A DNA stretch of 64,000 nucleotides, from the NCBI GenBank assembly GCA_032622095.1, contig CP136061.1, positions 46,755,797-46,819,796 on the forward strand, in the 5' to 3' direction. Below are positions 1 to 10,639 of the stretch, piece by piece (position 1 is the stretch's first letter; every line of letters begins with the position of its first letter). A program made the translations under genes and the position numbers. The notes under the pieces were generated by a model that was not told the DNA's origin, ran no database searches, and worked only from the letters and a program-made list of their open reading frames with translations. The stretch is from Siphonodentalium dalli (lineage: Eukaryota > Mollusca > Scaphopoda > Gadilida > Siphonodentaliidae).

Positions 1-980
1 ATTATAACATAAACTCTGTATTTTAATATTCTGTCTGACTATTTTTAACAGCAATCATCATCTCGAAGGCCATTATGAGGTTACATATCATGGCACGGGT
101 GAATACAATGAGAAATATCTGTCCACCTGATATACAGAATTTCAACCAACTTTTCGGTCGTATATTCAAACTAAATATACCAAAACCATACAGCATATAA
201 GTCAAAATGAAGATTAATGTCCCGCATATATGGACAATTAACAGGCAGTTCATAACACCTCATAACTGGCTGTGAAAAATGCATGACTTGTTCGATTTGG
301 AGCACAAAAACGTGTTTATGGGGACAGGTTACGTGGCATGTATGCACGAGTAAACATTGCTTATACGGATAATACATGTAATATTTTGGATACACAATAC
401 GAAATAGGCGTGAAACACTTGTTCTGGTCTGCATGATCGCCGAAAATCGAAAAACCAGTCCGACCACAACGTTGTTGCCATCAAAACCACAACGGCGTTG
501 TCATTTTTTCGCTGCTGTTGACCCACTTCGATTGGGATTTTATTGAATATTTAGGCCATTGGAGAGTTGGGGCCGTTACCAGCATGATCGGGGATAATTT
601 TTCTTACGTGGAGAATACCAGCGGGGTGTCAAATTGTGTTCAGGGGTGAGCAAATAAGGCTTTCATGTCGAGGAACCATGGTCAGAATGCCCACCCTCGC
701 ATTTTGTGTAGGCTATTTCTCAGCCGTACAATCAAACAGAGAGCCAGGGAAGCGCTCATTCGTTGGGTATAATATCCTTCTTCAGGGCTGTGGGGGGTCT
801 CATTATAATAAATATGCACATTAACTCCCCATCCCGATTTTGGTGATCAGCCCTCTCCTACCCGCTTGCGAATTTCGCTAAAAACACCGTACAACGGCGT
901 TTCGCCACACCACAACGGCCAAACGCACACCACAACGGGGAAACGGTTGGTCAGTGTGAATTTGGGGATATAGAGAAACT
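1..980. other. No gene recognised at left edge
   Basis: This stretch lies downstream of the last visible exon of the minus-strand CRELD-type gene, so its missing C-terminal exons could in principle sit here. I read the minus strand for cysteine-rich EGF or furin-like exons and found none. Several overlapping open frames are present on both strands (for example a hydrophobic 76-codon frame at 23-253, minus). They overlap in conflicting frames, lack family motifs and look like chance frames. The text is AT-rich and unique-looking. Confidence 0.5.
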
Positions 981-984
981 AAAC

Positions 985-1205
985 TAAAAAAGAATCTTTC
1001 TAAAGAAACTAAAAAAAACTTGTTAATTTGATAATGAAGATACTTTCCAAAGATGAGGCCTAAGCAGAATGAGGTCCCCAGAGGGTGAATTTTGTAATGC
1101 TATCCCGCAGATAGCTTCACTAAATTCACCCTCTAGGAACCTCATTCTGCAAATGTCCAGAATCATATTTTGAGGCCAGTTTATAACACAATTTTGTAAA
1201 ACTAA
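985..1205. mobile_element. Partial hairpin-tipped MITE
   Basis: The segment carries a near-palindrome at about 1060-1157. The arm GCAGAATGAGGTCCCCAGAG is answered by its reverse complement after a short loop containing CTATCCCGCAGATAG. The same hairpin recurs at about 5405-5500, 5700-5800, 6150-6240, 6438-6540 and 49910-50020. Here only one tip and adjoining sequence are present, so the copy is partial or decayed. Non-autonomous DNA transposon is inferred from structure; no transposase is encoded. Confidence 0.65.
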
Positions 1206-1607
1206 CAATGAAGTTTAGGCCATGCAAATTCAATTTCAATTTATGAGGACAGTTTTGTTATAAAAGCATGCATGCACTATTTAATTTAAACAACATTATG
1301 GGGCCCACACCAATCACGCATACCATATCTGCATTGCTATATCTGGGTTTAATAATTCCATTTGCCGGGACCATTATTATCTAAACAGATGTCCATAAAA
1401 GTTAGTTTATTTCGTCAAAAATCACCCAATAAAGTTTCATTGACACATTTTTTTACTTAGTTTGGAGAAGCATTACAACATGCGTCTAACAGATATTTGA
1501 ACATAGTTACCAATTACGGTAATGAATCGAAAATTTCAATCGGAGGGAAATGGATATGTTCGATCTCACTTATATATAAACAGGGCTTCCACTTGGGATA
1601 ATATGTT

Positions 1608-1635
1608 GGGGGGGGGGGGGGGGGGGGGGGGGGGG
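1608..1635 (+). repeat. 28-base poly-G tract
   Basis: An uninterrupted run of 28 G bases. Unlike the G-runs at 12.7 and 20.9 kb, I see no matching C-run and no inverted repeat around it. It is therefore called a simple tract, not a transposon end. Such runs are prone to length error in sequencing and could form G-quadruplexes. Confidence 0.9.
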
Positions 1636-1899
1636 AACACAAATGTCATTGTTGGCAAAATGCAAATACCCATACAGTATAACTGGCTTATACTCTGGTT
1701 ATTTTATATTTCAAACTGTGTTTTCAACCACCTCACGACAATATATACCGATTATAATATTGCTGATCAGTCCATCAATTGAAGACAGACCTGAAGATCG
1801 AATAATAAAAAATCGCGGTAGCAAAACTATCAATGGATAAAATAATTACAGTAAAGATGTCTGGCTCCATACTTGCGAGCCTGAACGGGAATTTGACTT

Positions 1900-1972
1900 T
1901 ATGTGGCCTTATATTAACTACATTCATGTAATAACATGGCCTTATATTAACTACATTCATGTACTAACATCA
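1900..1972. repeat. Two-copy tandem repeat (~36 bp)
   Basis: Two adjacent copies of a unit containing GGCCTTATATTAACTACATT. A shortened third relative lies at about 2175-2192, directly over the donor side of the last visible CRELD-type exon. The array may therefore derive from duplication of that splice-site region. Confidence 0.75.
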
Positions 1973-2189
1973 CCTTCTCACAGCTGTGTTATGAAGGTTT
2001 GTTGCCACCCGCCCGAATTCCCACCTGCCAACCGTCCCTCGCCAAACCGTAAGTCGACTAAACTCGACTAAAAAACGTGCCACAATTATTTTGTACTGAC
2101 TAAATTGATCGCAATTGATTGTAAGAACAGGGTTTAGGGATCATGTGCGTGGGCCTGAGAAACAGGAATTTACGTGGCCTTATACTAAC

Positions 2190-5100
2190 ATCACATTGTC
2201 CGTTGTTGTAGCATGGACGTTCTGATCCTCCGAGACATGCCGTGCATTCCTCTCCATACATATTCTTTGGACAGCAAGCTGTGAGAACAAGAAAGTGTTT
2301 TACCAGAAAGTCGTTGAGGCACAATTTGTGTCATTCTCAATTTTCATGGCCATTTAAAATAGTTCTGCGGCACTTCATTTTCAGGTGAACAAATTGAGCA
2401 AAAAGTAGGTGTATTAAAGTGTATTTAGCAGAAAACATGGCCTATAATTAATAGCAATTGTAACAGATACTGACTGAAACACTGTTGAAATTTTGACATG
2501 ATCAGAACATAACATGAAAGCTTTGTCTATGGTCAGGGATGGGGTAATTGTAATTTGTAATTGTAATTGACTGTAATTAATTACATTTTTTCAAGTAATT
2601 GCATGTAATTGGTAATTGAGTTTATTCTCAATTACATGTAATTGCAATTGTAATTGGTTAGGATGTAATTGTAATTGTAATTAGGGTCTAATTTCAATTA
2701 CTTCAAAATCACAGGTACTTGTTTCTTCTCAAAGTACTCTTTCATGATTCATCCAATGGTTTCTTCAAATGTTCTTTTCCAAATTTCAAAGTGTAAGACT
2801 GGTGACTGGCTATCACTATGTTCTCACAACACTGAGTTTTAATCCACTGTGTCTCAATGGTGAATTCTGTTAACACCTCCTCTTTGTTTGCTTAAGCATT
2901 GGTTAACCTTTGAGGTATAAGGCTTGTTTTGATAAATACAATGAGAAACCAACTTCAAATAATTGACAATAGATCATTATAATCTCATATATATTTTGAA
3001 GACCTCTGTCTGTCTGTCTGTCTGTATGTCTGTCTGTATGTCATTTATACAAATCTACGATTCTCGACCGATCGGGACGAAACTTGGTACGTGTGTGTAG
3101 TTTGACCAGGCGGTCGACGTTGTCGTATTGGCGAGCCTGTGCGGCGCCCGCGTCACGCATGCGCAGACGAGATCTCGGAAACGGGTGGAGCTATCAACTT
3201 GAAATTTGGTATGTGAATGTATCTTGCCCCGGATACAAATTTTATCGGGTCGCCGAGCCCGTGCGACGCCAGCTTTGGTTTGGTGATGTTAGTTGATTTT
3301 TTTTTTTCAAAGGGCTGTTATGACTCTCAACTTATGAAAACTAATTCATGTTTGGAATTATGATACACAGTGCCTTTTATATATTATAACCTTACTTTTA
3401 TTACACACAACTTGCATCAAATTTGGCTAAAATTTGTTTACCATCAGGCAGACTCCATACCAGTTTTGTGTTTTGTTAGTTACAAGAGTACAAAACAAAA
3501 CTGTTAACTAAACATACCTTTAATATCTTCAATACAAAACCATTCTTGAAAATCTTTCCTTTTTGCTTTAGAGAATTCTTTAAACCAATATTGTTCTACA
3601 TTATCTTCATACTTTTCTAACATGGCATGGGTCTGAAAAAGAGAAAGTGTTTATCATTAAAAACTCACATCATGTTTGATTGACATTGATTAAAATTGTC
3701 TGACAGTCAAAACTCACGGTGAAAATCTGGATCTGGATCGCATTTTCAAATTTATTTATAAGATAACAGAAATATTTGAATGATAACACCTTTATAGACT
3801 CATTAGTGTCTAATGCACACAAGCTTTCAGCCTTCTGTGAAGCCTTTATCAAGTGAAATGACAATTGATTATACACGTTAGTAAGTTTGACGTTAACTTG
3901 ACCATACGGCTGTACATATCCAAGACATATGTGTGTAGAAGTAACAAAAGCAATTTTGATCAAAATCAGATTATCTTCGTTGAATTTTTTTCACTGCTGA
4001 CATTGAATATTCAAATGATAAATTACAGCTCTGGGAAAAACACTGACCTGGACTGGTTTCCAAAAAATTATTAATGTTATCTCACCGACAATTTTACATG
4101 GTCAGCAGCCCAGACAAAACATGCCCAAAAACCAAAACAATTTTCTAGGAAACTGAGTCAGAAAAGTTTATCATCGATGCCAAATTATTATGTACATGTA
4201 CTTACGTCCTTTCCCAAATTATACAGCTCTTCTACAACTTCTATCAGTCTTGTCTCACTAAGAATAGAAACAATCAAATCAATGAAATTAGAATATTGTT
4301 CCCAGAGTTCAAATCTAAAATGAAATTCACGATCATTCAAGGCCATTTTGTAACAATTTTTAAGGGTGTACAAACCCTAGATTCTGTAATCAAGATAACG
4401 TTTTTTAATTTTCATGTAATTTCAAGATTTCAAGTAGATGATCAGCCAGTGGTGCATATATTACTGAAAACCAAGGCTATTCACCACTTGAATGTCACTT
4501 TCCATGTCCTGAATGGTTATGTGTTGGCCTTTCGAAGCACAGCAAGAACATGAACAGAAGTTTTATCTCCATTGTTTCTTCAGGAGTTACAATTTTCTTA
4601 TCCCAACCAGACACAACTGCAATAGGAATAGGAATAGGAATAGTTACAACCTGCAGTTGAGCTAAAAACCCTACTGAGATTTCAACTGAGATACCGGTTG
4701 TTGTCTTGAGATTAGGTTTGGGAACAGCAGAAAAACTTCAGATGAAGTGTGGGTGTGGGTCTCTGGAGTCCGAACAGGATCCAAACAATAATCTCCGCTG
4801 GAAGAATATAACAATCAACTGAGATTGTCGAAAATTCCAACCACATCGAGTGTACTATTTCAGAGGACGCAACATTTGAACCATGCACAAATGTAAATAT
4901 TTACTACTATATTGACTATTTTAACAGCAATACCCACTGCGAAGGCCACCGACATCTCTAACCCTTAAATGACTGGAGCTAACTGAAATTTTGCGAAAAC
5001 CCAGTGCCAATGCATTCTCTAAGTCTTATATATACGAGTATCCCATAAGGAGCCTCACATATATAAGAGAATAAATTGACCTAACAATATTTACTTTGAC

Positions 5101-7361
5101 CATGTAAGCCGGTGCATTCTCTTACATGTATATATGCGAGGCTCCGTATGGGAGACTCGCATATATAAGACAATGCACAGGCACATGATCTTTAATGCTA
5201 CTCCAGTGCAACTCCAGTCATGAAAGGGTTGAATTTGTGATTTTCTTACCTGTGGAGAAAGTTACCAAGCCTGCTCCCCTCCCAGTCTGCATCACCGCCC
5301 CCGAAATGTGATTTGGCTGTTTTCTCAAGAGCCTGAAAGAAACAGTATCTGATATATCAGGGTTTCCAGTAAGTTAAAATCAAGCCTGGATATAGTGTGT
5401 CTGTCATTTGCAGAATGAGCTCCCCAAAGGGTAAATTTAGTGATGCTAACCCGGGCTAGCATCACCAAATTCATCCTCTGGGAACCTCATTCTGCTTAGG
5501 CCTCATCTTCTGGGAAGTTCCGGTATCTAGTCTCAAATTAACATTGTTTTTAGTTACTTTTTTCCTTCTGGGAAGTTTCTATATCCCCTAATTTGAAGAA
5601 GATAAAATGCATAATTGAGGTGACTAATGGGTTAACAGCACCAATTTCAACTGGGGAACTTCAATCTGATGTTAGGTCTCCCATAGTAATTGAGACCTAA
5701 GCAGAATGAGGTTCCCAGAGGGTGAATTTGGTGATGGTAGCCCGCCATGCAGGATAGCGTCACTAAATTCACCCTCTGGGGACCCAATTCTACAAAATGA
5801 CAGACACACTATATGCAGGCGTGGTTAAAATATATGGAACTCTTCTTGGTGTCTGGGGGGAATTCAAATTTCTGCCATCACTATCACAGATGTGGGAATA
5901 ATAATATATATCTCATAAATATATCATGTGTATTTGATATACTGTATATGGAGCCTGGCAAGGTTTGCCAAATTTTATTGACTGAGGTCTGGCATATTTT
6001 ATTGACTCCATATGCATCTATCATGTGTCATAAAACTATAAGTCATTGCCAAATTTTACAGACTGGCAAGGTGTGCCAAATTTGATCAACTGAGTGTGTC
6101 AAGGCACATGGTCTGCATTTCAAGTTGACAAGTCTGCTAATAGCGTGTCTGTCATGAGGTCCCCAGAGGGTGAATTTAGTGATGCTATCCCGCATAGTGG
6201 GCTAGCATCACCAAATTCACCCTCTGGAGACCTCATTCTGCTTAGGCCTCATCTTCTGGGAAGTATCTATAGTATCAAATTAACATTGTTTTTAGTTACA
6301 TTTCCCTTCTAGGAAGTTTCTATATCCCCTAATTTGCAGAAGATAAAATTCATAATCGAGGTGCCCAATGGGTGAACATCACCAACTTCAACTGGGGAAC
6401 TTCAATCTGATCCTAGGTCTGCCATAGCAGTTGAGGGCCTTAGCAGAATGAGGTCCCCAGAGGGTGAATTTAGTGATGCTATCCCGCTATGCGGGATAGC
6501 GTCACTAAATTCACTCTCTGGTGACCTCATTCTGCAAATGACAGACACGCTATTTGCAGGCATTTCAAGTCGACAATCTTTCACTATATGGTTGTAAATT
6601 GAACACTTTCTATACTAAATGGGTTCTCCGAACAGTTATAAAAGTAAATATTGGAATGGTCTATTGTTGATTTGAAGGCGTGTTCACGAAAAATTAGCAG
6701 ACAACAATATGACGAAGAGATAACACAAGTGCAAAAGTATTCATATTCTTTGGTGGGAAATGTTCAGATAATAAGTTCAACTTTAATATTATCTGAACAT
6801 TTCCTAAGGGAACTACACATCAATGAGTATTTAGTAAATAAAGGGTTAAGTTTCAAATCAAGTTAAAGCTATCATGAACTAAAGCTGTGTATTCGCACCC
6901 AGCCTGAATAACACCACGACCCTTCGCATTCTCTGATGTTTTAATCATAATGCCACTTGCATTGACTGGTTTCAATCTTAGAGGCTAACTTACAGTCTTA
7001 CACTGCCAGGTAAGCAAAATGTGCTATATTTTGACAACAATGATAGGTATACATTGATGTTTTGTGCAACATAATTTCATTGCCATATAATTTCATAATC
7101 AGTGGGTGATTTTTTTTATCAAATCAAATTTCAGAACCGGATACATTTAGTATACAATTTATAATGCTGTGTACATAATATATTTTGAAATCAAAGTTGT
7201 ATAAATTATCAGGAAAATTAACATACCTTATCAAAATTTGATGCAAGAGTTTTACAAGTTGAGCAACTTGGTGGTTTACAAGAGACAAGCAGGGTGTTGA
7301 TGCTCATAATTAACCAGAATAACTGGTTTACAAAGATTTTGAGTTGGATGGAAACCTTCAT
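2190..7361 (-). CDS. CRELD2-like: CRELD-type cysteine-rich EGF-like protein, N-terminal half (5 exons)
   Basis: CRELD proteins are cysteine-rich, EGF-like, mainly ER-resident or secreted folding factors. Exons in transcript order: 7361-7227, 5332-5250, 4257-4206, 3632-3518, 2278-2190. All have GT-AG borders and compatible phases, giving 158 codons. Exon 1 starts at the ATG at 7359-7361 and encodes a hydrophobic signal peptide, then a CXXC motif (SCSTCKTLASNFDK). Exon 2 carries the hallmark HFGGGDADWE, exon 3 SETRLIEVVEELY, exon 4 YWFKEFSK and EWFCIEDIK, exon 5 CCPKNMYGEECTACLGG with SERPC. This order and spacing match the CRELD N-terminal domain running into the first EGF-like repeat. The pair of cysteines usually found around the exon 3/4 junction is absent. 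The furin-like and calcium-binding EGF repeats are not found in the window. CRELD1 versus CRELD2 cannot be settled, but the lack of upstream membrane segments favours type 2. Confidence 0.88.
2532..2705. repeat. TAATTG-rich repeat with hAT-like CAGGG end
   Basis: The segment begins CAGGGATGGGGTAATTG and continues as degenerate TGTAATTG units. A second copy at 50385-50512 ends with the reverse complement (AATTGACCCATCCCTG). A CAGGG terminus and A/T-rich subterminal arrays are common in non-autonomous hAT elements; assignment to hAT is inference. The opposite ends are not clear. Confidence 0.5.
3000..3300 (+). repeat. Dispersed repeat with TCTG microsatellite head
   Basis: A (TCTG)n tract at 3006-3040 is followed by GC-rich sequence unlike its AT-rich surroundings. 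This text includes a CGATCGGGACGAAACTTGG phrase and two related sub-blocks (about 3070-3170 and 3190-3290). The sharp change in composition and internal duplication indicate a transposed repeat in an intron of the CRELD-type gene. The open frame at 3084-3296 is incidental. Confidence 0.5.
4620..4642 (+). repeat. (GGAATA)n microsatellite
   Basis: Three to four copies of a 6-base unit GGAATA upstream (in the minus sense) of exon 3 of the CRELD-type gene. Confidence 0.7.
4962..5228. mobile_element. TTAA-type MITE with nested hairpin
   Basis: Terminal inverted repeats read ACCCTTAAATGACTGGAG on the left and its near reverse complement CAGTCATGAAAGGGT on the right. Degenerate TTAA-like tetranucleotides (CTAA, TTGA) flank them. 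Inside are inverted blocks with ATGCATTCTC and TATATATGCGAG motifs that also pair. The copy at 33293-33696 has the same plan with perfect TTAA flanks. TTAA target sites with CCCTT-type ends are typical of piggyBac-derived MITEs; that link is inference. The right end lies 21 bp from exon 2 of the CRELD-type gene. Confidence 0.7.
5391..5814. mobile_element. Hairpin-tipped MITE, full-length copy 1
   Basis: Ends are mirror images: TAGTGTGTCTGTCATTTG on the left and AAATGACAGACACACTA on the right, flanked by TATA-like sequence. Just inside each end is a ~100-base hairpin built from GCAGAATGAG and AAATTCACCCTCTGG arms. The middle (about 5500-5700) includes CTTCTGGGAAGTTTCTATAT. No coding capacity is seen. 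It lies in intron 1 of the CRELD-type gene, 0.3 kb from copy 2. Confidence 0.8.
6141..6552. mobile_element. Hairpin-tipped MITE, full-length copy 2
   Basis: Same architecture and orientation as the copy at 5391-5814. Ends are TAGCGTGTCTGTCATGAG and ATGACAGACACGCTA. The hairpin at each tip has the loop CTATCCCGCTATGCGGGATAG or a close variant, and the middle is shared. Length is about 412 bases. Two same-orientation copies this close could allow unequal recombination within the intron. Confidence 0.8.
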
Positions 7362-7947
7362 GATGCAGATTTATTGCCACCAAATTCTGTGTTCTCTGAA
7401 AAATACATTTTATTGAAGACAAATTATTAAACAAAAAATGAGGTTTAGATTGGAGAACATGCATGTAAGATGTTGTAATTCAATAGACTATCGAATCAAA
7501 GCTAGACTTTACCAAGCTATATGCAATATGGGGAAATATAATCTAGTAGTGTGATAGCTATTTACAAATAAAGTCCATGCAACAGTTCTTATCAGTTTCT
7601 TCAGTTGACATTCAAACATGAAATCTACTGTCTTATAGTCCACATTATCATATACCTTGAAGGCTTGAGTTCACATAGGGTCATACTGTCTTTTGATTTG
7701 ATGAAGCACCATCACACGTCAGAGAGTAGTTTGACCAGCGAGCAAACTATCATGCAGGCTATTATGACAGACCAGATTCGATAGTAAATAACTGTTTTCT
7801 AAATTAAATTATTTACGACCCGACCTGCCCGGAGACAGGCGACATCAGACCAGCTAGCAGGGACTCCGTTGATCTGCTGTCGTCACGGAAACAAGCGGAA
7901 ACAGGGACACAGACTCCACCAGGGACGTTCCTGCCGCCAACTTCGCT
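7362..7947 (-). promoter_or_regulatory. Upstream region of CRELD-type gene
   Basis: This is the 5' flank of the minus-strand CRELD-type gene. A possible 3' splice acceptor (TTTTTCAG on the minus strand, near 7395) suggests that a 5'-UTR exon border may precede the start codon by about 35 bases, with a non-coding first exon further right. I see no convincing TATA box or ER-stress element. The call rests on position only. Confidence 0.3.
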
Positions 7948-8343
7948 GTGGAACTGGAATCACCACCTGGCCAGTTCCCGTCAGGGGCGGAATCGAACAC
8001 TGACGCCCCTCCGACGCCAGAGAGGCCGGTTTCTCCCACCGAGGGAACTTCACCGATCTACTCAGACAACACCATCAGGATCATGGAAAAGTTCTTGAAA
8101 TTTTACTACATAGGGCCGGAACTTGACAGAATGAGAGCTCAGATTGAAGAAACCAGGGCAATACGAGCTAGATGCACTACTTTCCACACAGAAGACGACC
8201 AGGGAAACAACAGCGGTGTGAGCAACACCCCTCCCTCGGATGCCTCTTCGGATGCACCACCGGCTAAAGAGGCACAAGAAGAAGAAAAAGAAGAAATAAG
8301 AAAAAAATCCAAAAATTGCTTCTTTTTTAAAAAAATTTTCTGA
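7948..8343 (+). CDS. Orphan charged ORF with downstream poly(A) signal
   Basis: An open frame of 131 codons opens at GTG 7948; the preceding in-frame stop is at 7870 and there is no ATG. The product is Pro/Ser/Glu-rich (QFPSGAESNTDAPPTPERP). A short helical block follows (EKFLKFYYIGPELDRMRAQI), then an acidic and lysine-rich tail. Local GC is higher than in neighbouring DNA. The stop is followed within 10 bases by AATAAA and then a strong stem-loop, so it looks like the 3' end of a real or retrotransposed transcript. It is divergent from the CRELD-type gene. I do not recognise the family. It could be a last exon or the 3' end of a retroelement gag-like ORF. Confidence 0.4.
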   Translation: MELESPPGQFPSGAESNTDAPPTPERPVSPTEGTSPIYSDNTIRIMEKFLKFYYIGPELDRMRAQIEETRAIRARCTTFHTEDDQGNNSGVSNTPPSDASSDAPPAKEAQEEEKEEIRKKSKNCFFFKKIF

Positions 8344-8378
8344 TTCTCTTAATAAAGGCAATAATATGAGGGATTAAG

Positions 8379-8400
8379 GAAAGGGCCTTTCGGCCCTTTC
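8379..8400 (+). terminator. Stem-loop after AATAAA
   Basis: A perfect 9-bp stem GAAAGGGCC / GGCCCTTTC with a TTTC loop lies 23 bases after the AATAAA at 8351-8356. It resembles a 3'-end RNA hairpin in position. It does not match the canonical replication-dependent histone stem-loop. Its function is unknown. Confidence 0.5.
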
Positions 8401-9600
8401 GACAATCCCGGGGCCAGCCACCCCAAACCACTCACTTATATGATAATGACAGTTGGTTGAAGCTAGAATATAGACTTGGATGCGAGGAGTGCAGCATGCA
8501 GTGCAACATGGATATTGAGAACCATAATTCGAAGTTAAGTAATATAGACATATTCAATAATTATCACCTATTCAAGAATATAACCATAACATGCTGGTTT
8601 AATTGTTAACTAGTATACATATCACTATTAGTGCTAGTTGCAGGTTTTTATCATTAATACTACCTATCTCAATTCAATATGTATGAATTATTACTCCAGA
8701 TTTCACATTGTCTAGCATGGTAGAGATCTGTCGCATGTGAACATTAGAATGAAGCATTGTATAAGGTCCTATTACTAAAAGGGGTCCCCAGGATGATGTT
8801 TCTGAACATAATATTTCATATATATCTCATTTGGCTTGAGGCCAGAATTTTACTATAGTCTTCAAACTATTTCCCACCTGCTGACATCTTGGTTGGCGCT
8901 CTGCCAGAATTCTGGTGAGAGGTCAGACTTTTGTGAACTATCGCCCGGATTATAGTCTTTGAACTATTTATCAACTTGCTGATGGTACAGTTGGTGCAAG
9001 GCAAGATTTTTGACAGATATAATAAATAGATTTAGTCTTAAAAATTTTTCACTGCAATGTTTGTATTTGTCAGTTATAAGCAGGAAAAATATCTCATCAA
9101 ATGTTCAAGCCTTTGGAACTAGCAAATGGACATACAGCTGCCAGACCATTGTCAGCGATAGGTAGCTCTGTTAGAAAACTTAAAATGGTCGGGTTCAGAC
9201 TCAGGCCTTAAAATCCAATGAGTATCAGAATCATGATTTTCATTTTGATTCTCGTAAAAAGTCTTGATTCCCTGTAGAACATGCTATATTTTGGTTATAG
9301 AAAAATCTGATGGATTATACACATGTAAAGCCTGAGACTATCCTTATCGCTGACCACAACCGCTATAGTAGCCTTTAGTAGGCCTACAACATAATCATGA
9401 CATGACCGAAATCTATATAAATATGTTTAGTCTGTATCTGTAAGATATCAGCGCAGGAGCCTTGCGACAACAAAACAATACAAAGATGAAAGCACCTAAA
9501 ATGTTACAACCACAACTCATATTTGTAATAAACATTATTCTGAATTCGGTTCTTTGTAAACATCATTAATCTAACACGGCGCTGGTACCAGGTTGTATAT
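8401..9600. other. No gene or clear repeat seen
   Basis: AT-rich sequence with no frame of useful length and no inverted or tandem repeats that I could follow by eye. Confidence 0.5.
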
Positions 9601-9605
9601 AGAGA

Positions 9606-9737
9606 GTAATCACTTGATTGAACTGCTGATGTGAAATAATTCATGAGAGGCAGCATCATTGTACAAACACAGGAGTACAAAATAGTCCCTGCCTCGAATG
9701 AATTATTTCACATCACCTGTTCAATCAAGTGATTATT
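9606..9737. repeat. Imperfect hairpin, ~45-bp arms
   Basis: The left arm TAATCACTTGATTGAAC with GATGTGAAATAATTCAT is answered at 9690-9737 by its reverse complement. The loop is about 40 bases. A fold-back element or MITE relic is the likeliest explanation; no flanking duplication is evident. Confidence 0.7.
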
Positions 9738-9831
9738 CTGTTTATTATATTCCACTTTAAACATCTGATTGACCAGATATACAAATAATATAATTGAAAC
9801 ATGATTTCGGAAGGCGTTATGATTTATTAAC

Positions 9832-9925
9832 AGCCCTCCAGGAATTATTAACAGCCCAAGGGCCTATTAGCGAATAGGTTCGAGGGCTGTTAATAATTCT
9901 TGAAGGGCCGTTAATAAACCATGAC
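9832..9925. repeat. Imperfect hairpin with internal repeat
   Basis: The left arm with TATTAACAGCCCTCCAGGAA pairs with the right arm TTCTTGAAGGGCCGTTAATA. Each arm also contains a second ATTATTAACAGCCC-type block, so two alternative pairings are possible. Confidence 0.65.
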
Positions 9926-10239
9926 ACCTGACAAAATCATGTTATTTTCATTAGTAGCACTCCATCATCATGTGATCGGTGACTTAACAGGAAGTGGGCG
10001 CTAACGAAAACAAAGGTTAATTAACGCCCGCTTCTAGTCAACTTTACCTCAAAATTATTGAATCTTACTGTGTGGGTAAAATAGTTTATAAATCTACCGG
10101 TACTTGAGAATGCCCCCGAAAGTGGTTCATCCGGCCATATATATTTATATACCCATGATGCCTAAATGTGAAATAGAATGAAAACTCATATGGTGAAACT
10201 AAATGTTCTCCTACCTCTGTTGCAGAAAAACTAATACAA

Positions 10240-10626
10240 CAGGTACCCCACTGGACAAAACAAGTGTCCATTGGCACCGCGGTGTATTTGCCGTTCGGCC
10301 CGCAGTGTCAGAGTTTGTAACTGCAGTTGAGCACCGCGGCCGAACGGCAAGTACACCGCGGCCGAACAGCAAGTACACTGCAGCCGAAAGGCAACTACAC
10401 CGCAGCTGAATGGCATGTACACCATGGTTAGATTTATGGTTTGTATCGTCTTTTTTCAGTTTAATTAACGTACACCGCGGCAACTACACCATGGCGGAAC
10501 GGCAAGTACACCGCGGCCCAACTGTAGTTAGCCGGTGGAGCCGCGGTGTAGTTGCATTTCAGCCGCGGTGGCAACGCTAACCGCACCGCGGTTAAGTGGA
10601 CACTTGTTTTGTCCAGCAGGGTAGTG
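10240..10626. mobile_element. TIR element with CCGCGGCCGAACGGCA tandem core
   Basis: Inverted termini CTGGACAAAACAAGTGTCCA (10251-10270) and TGGACACTTGTTTTGTCCAG (10597-10616) are perfect 20-mers. Weaker complementarity extends outward (CAGGTACCCCA / TAGTG side). The inside holds several GC-rich units resembling GTACACCGCGGCCGAACGG in both orientations, very unlike the AT-rich surroundings. Frames over it are by-products of the repeats. Confidence 0.8.
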
Positions 10627-10639
10627 TGAACCTATATTT

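Noticed and set aside
23-253. Hydrophobic 76-codon minus-strand ORF, membrane-protein-like
   Set aside because: Short, at the window edge, AT-rich, with no splice or family support.
1608-1635. G-run as another poly-G transposon end
   Set aside because: It lacks the following GGAAAAAAATT block, any inverted partner and any flanking 8-mer.
1985-2065. Possible next CRELD exon (GEGRLAGG-like frame beside a GTGATGTTAG donor-like site)
   Set aside because: The frame lacks the cysteines expected after the first EGF repeat, ends in a stop, and has no good acceptor in the needed phase.
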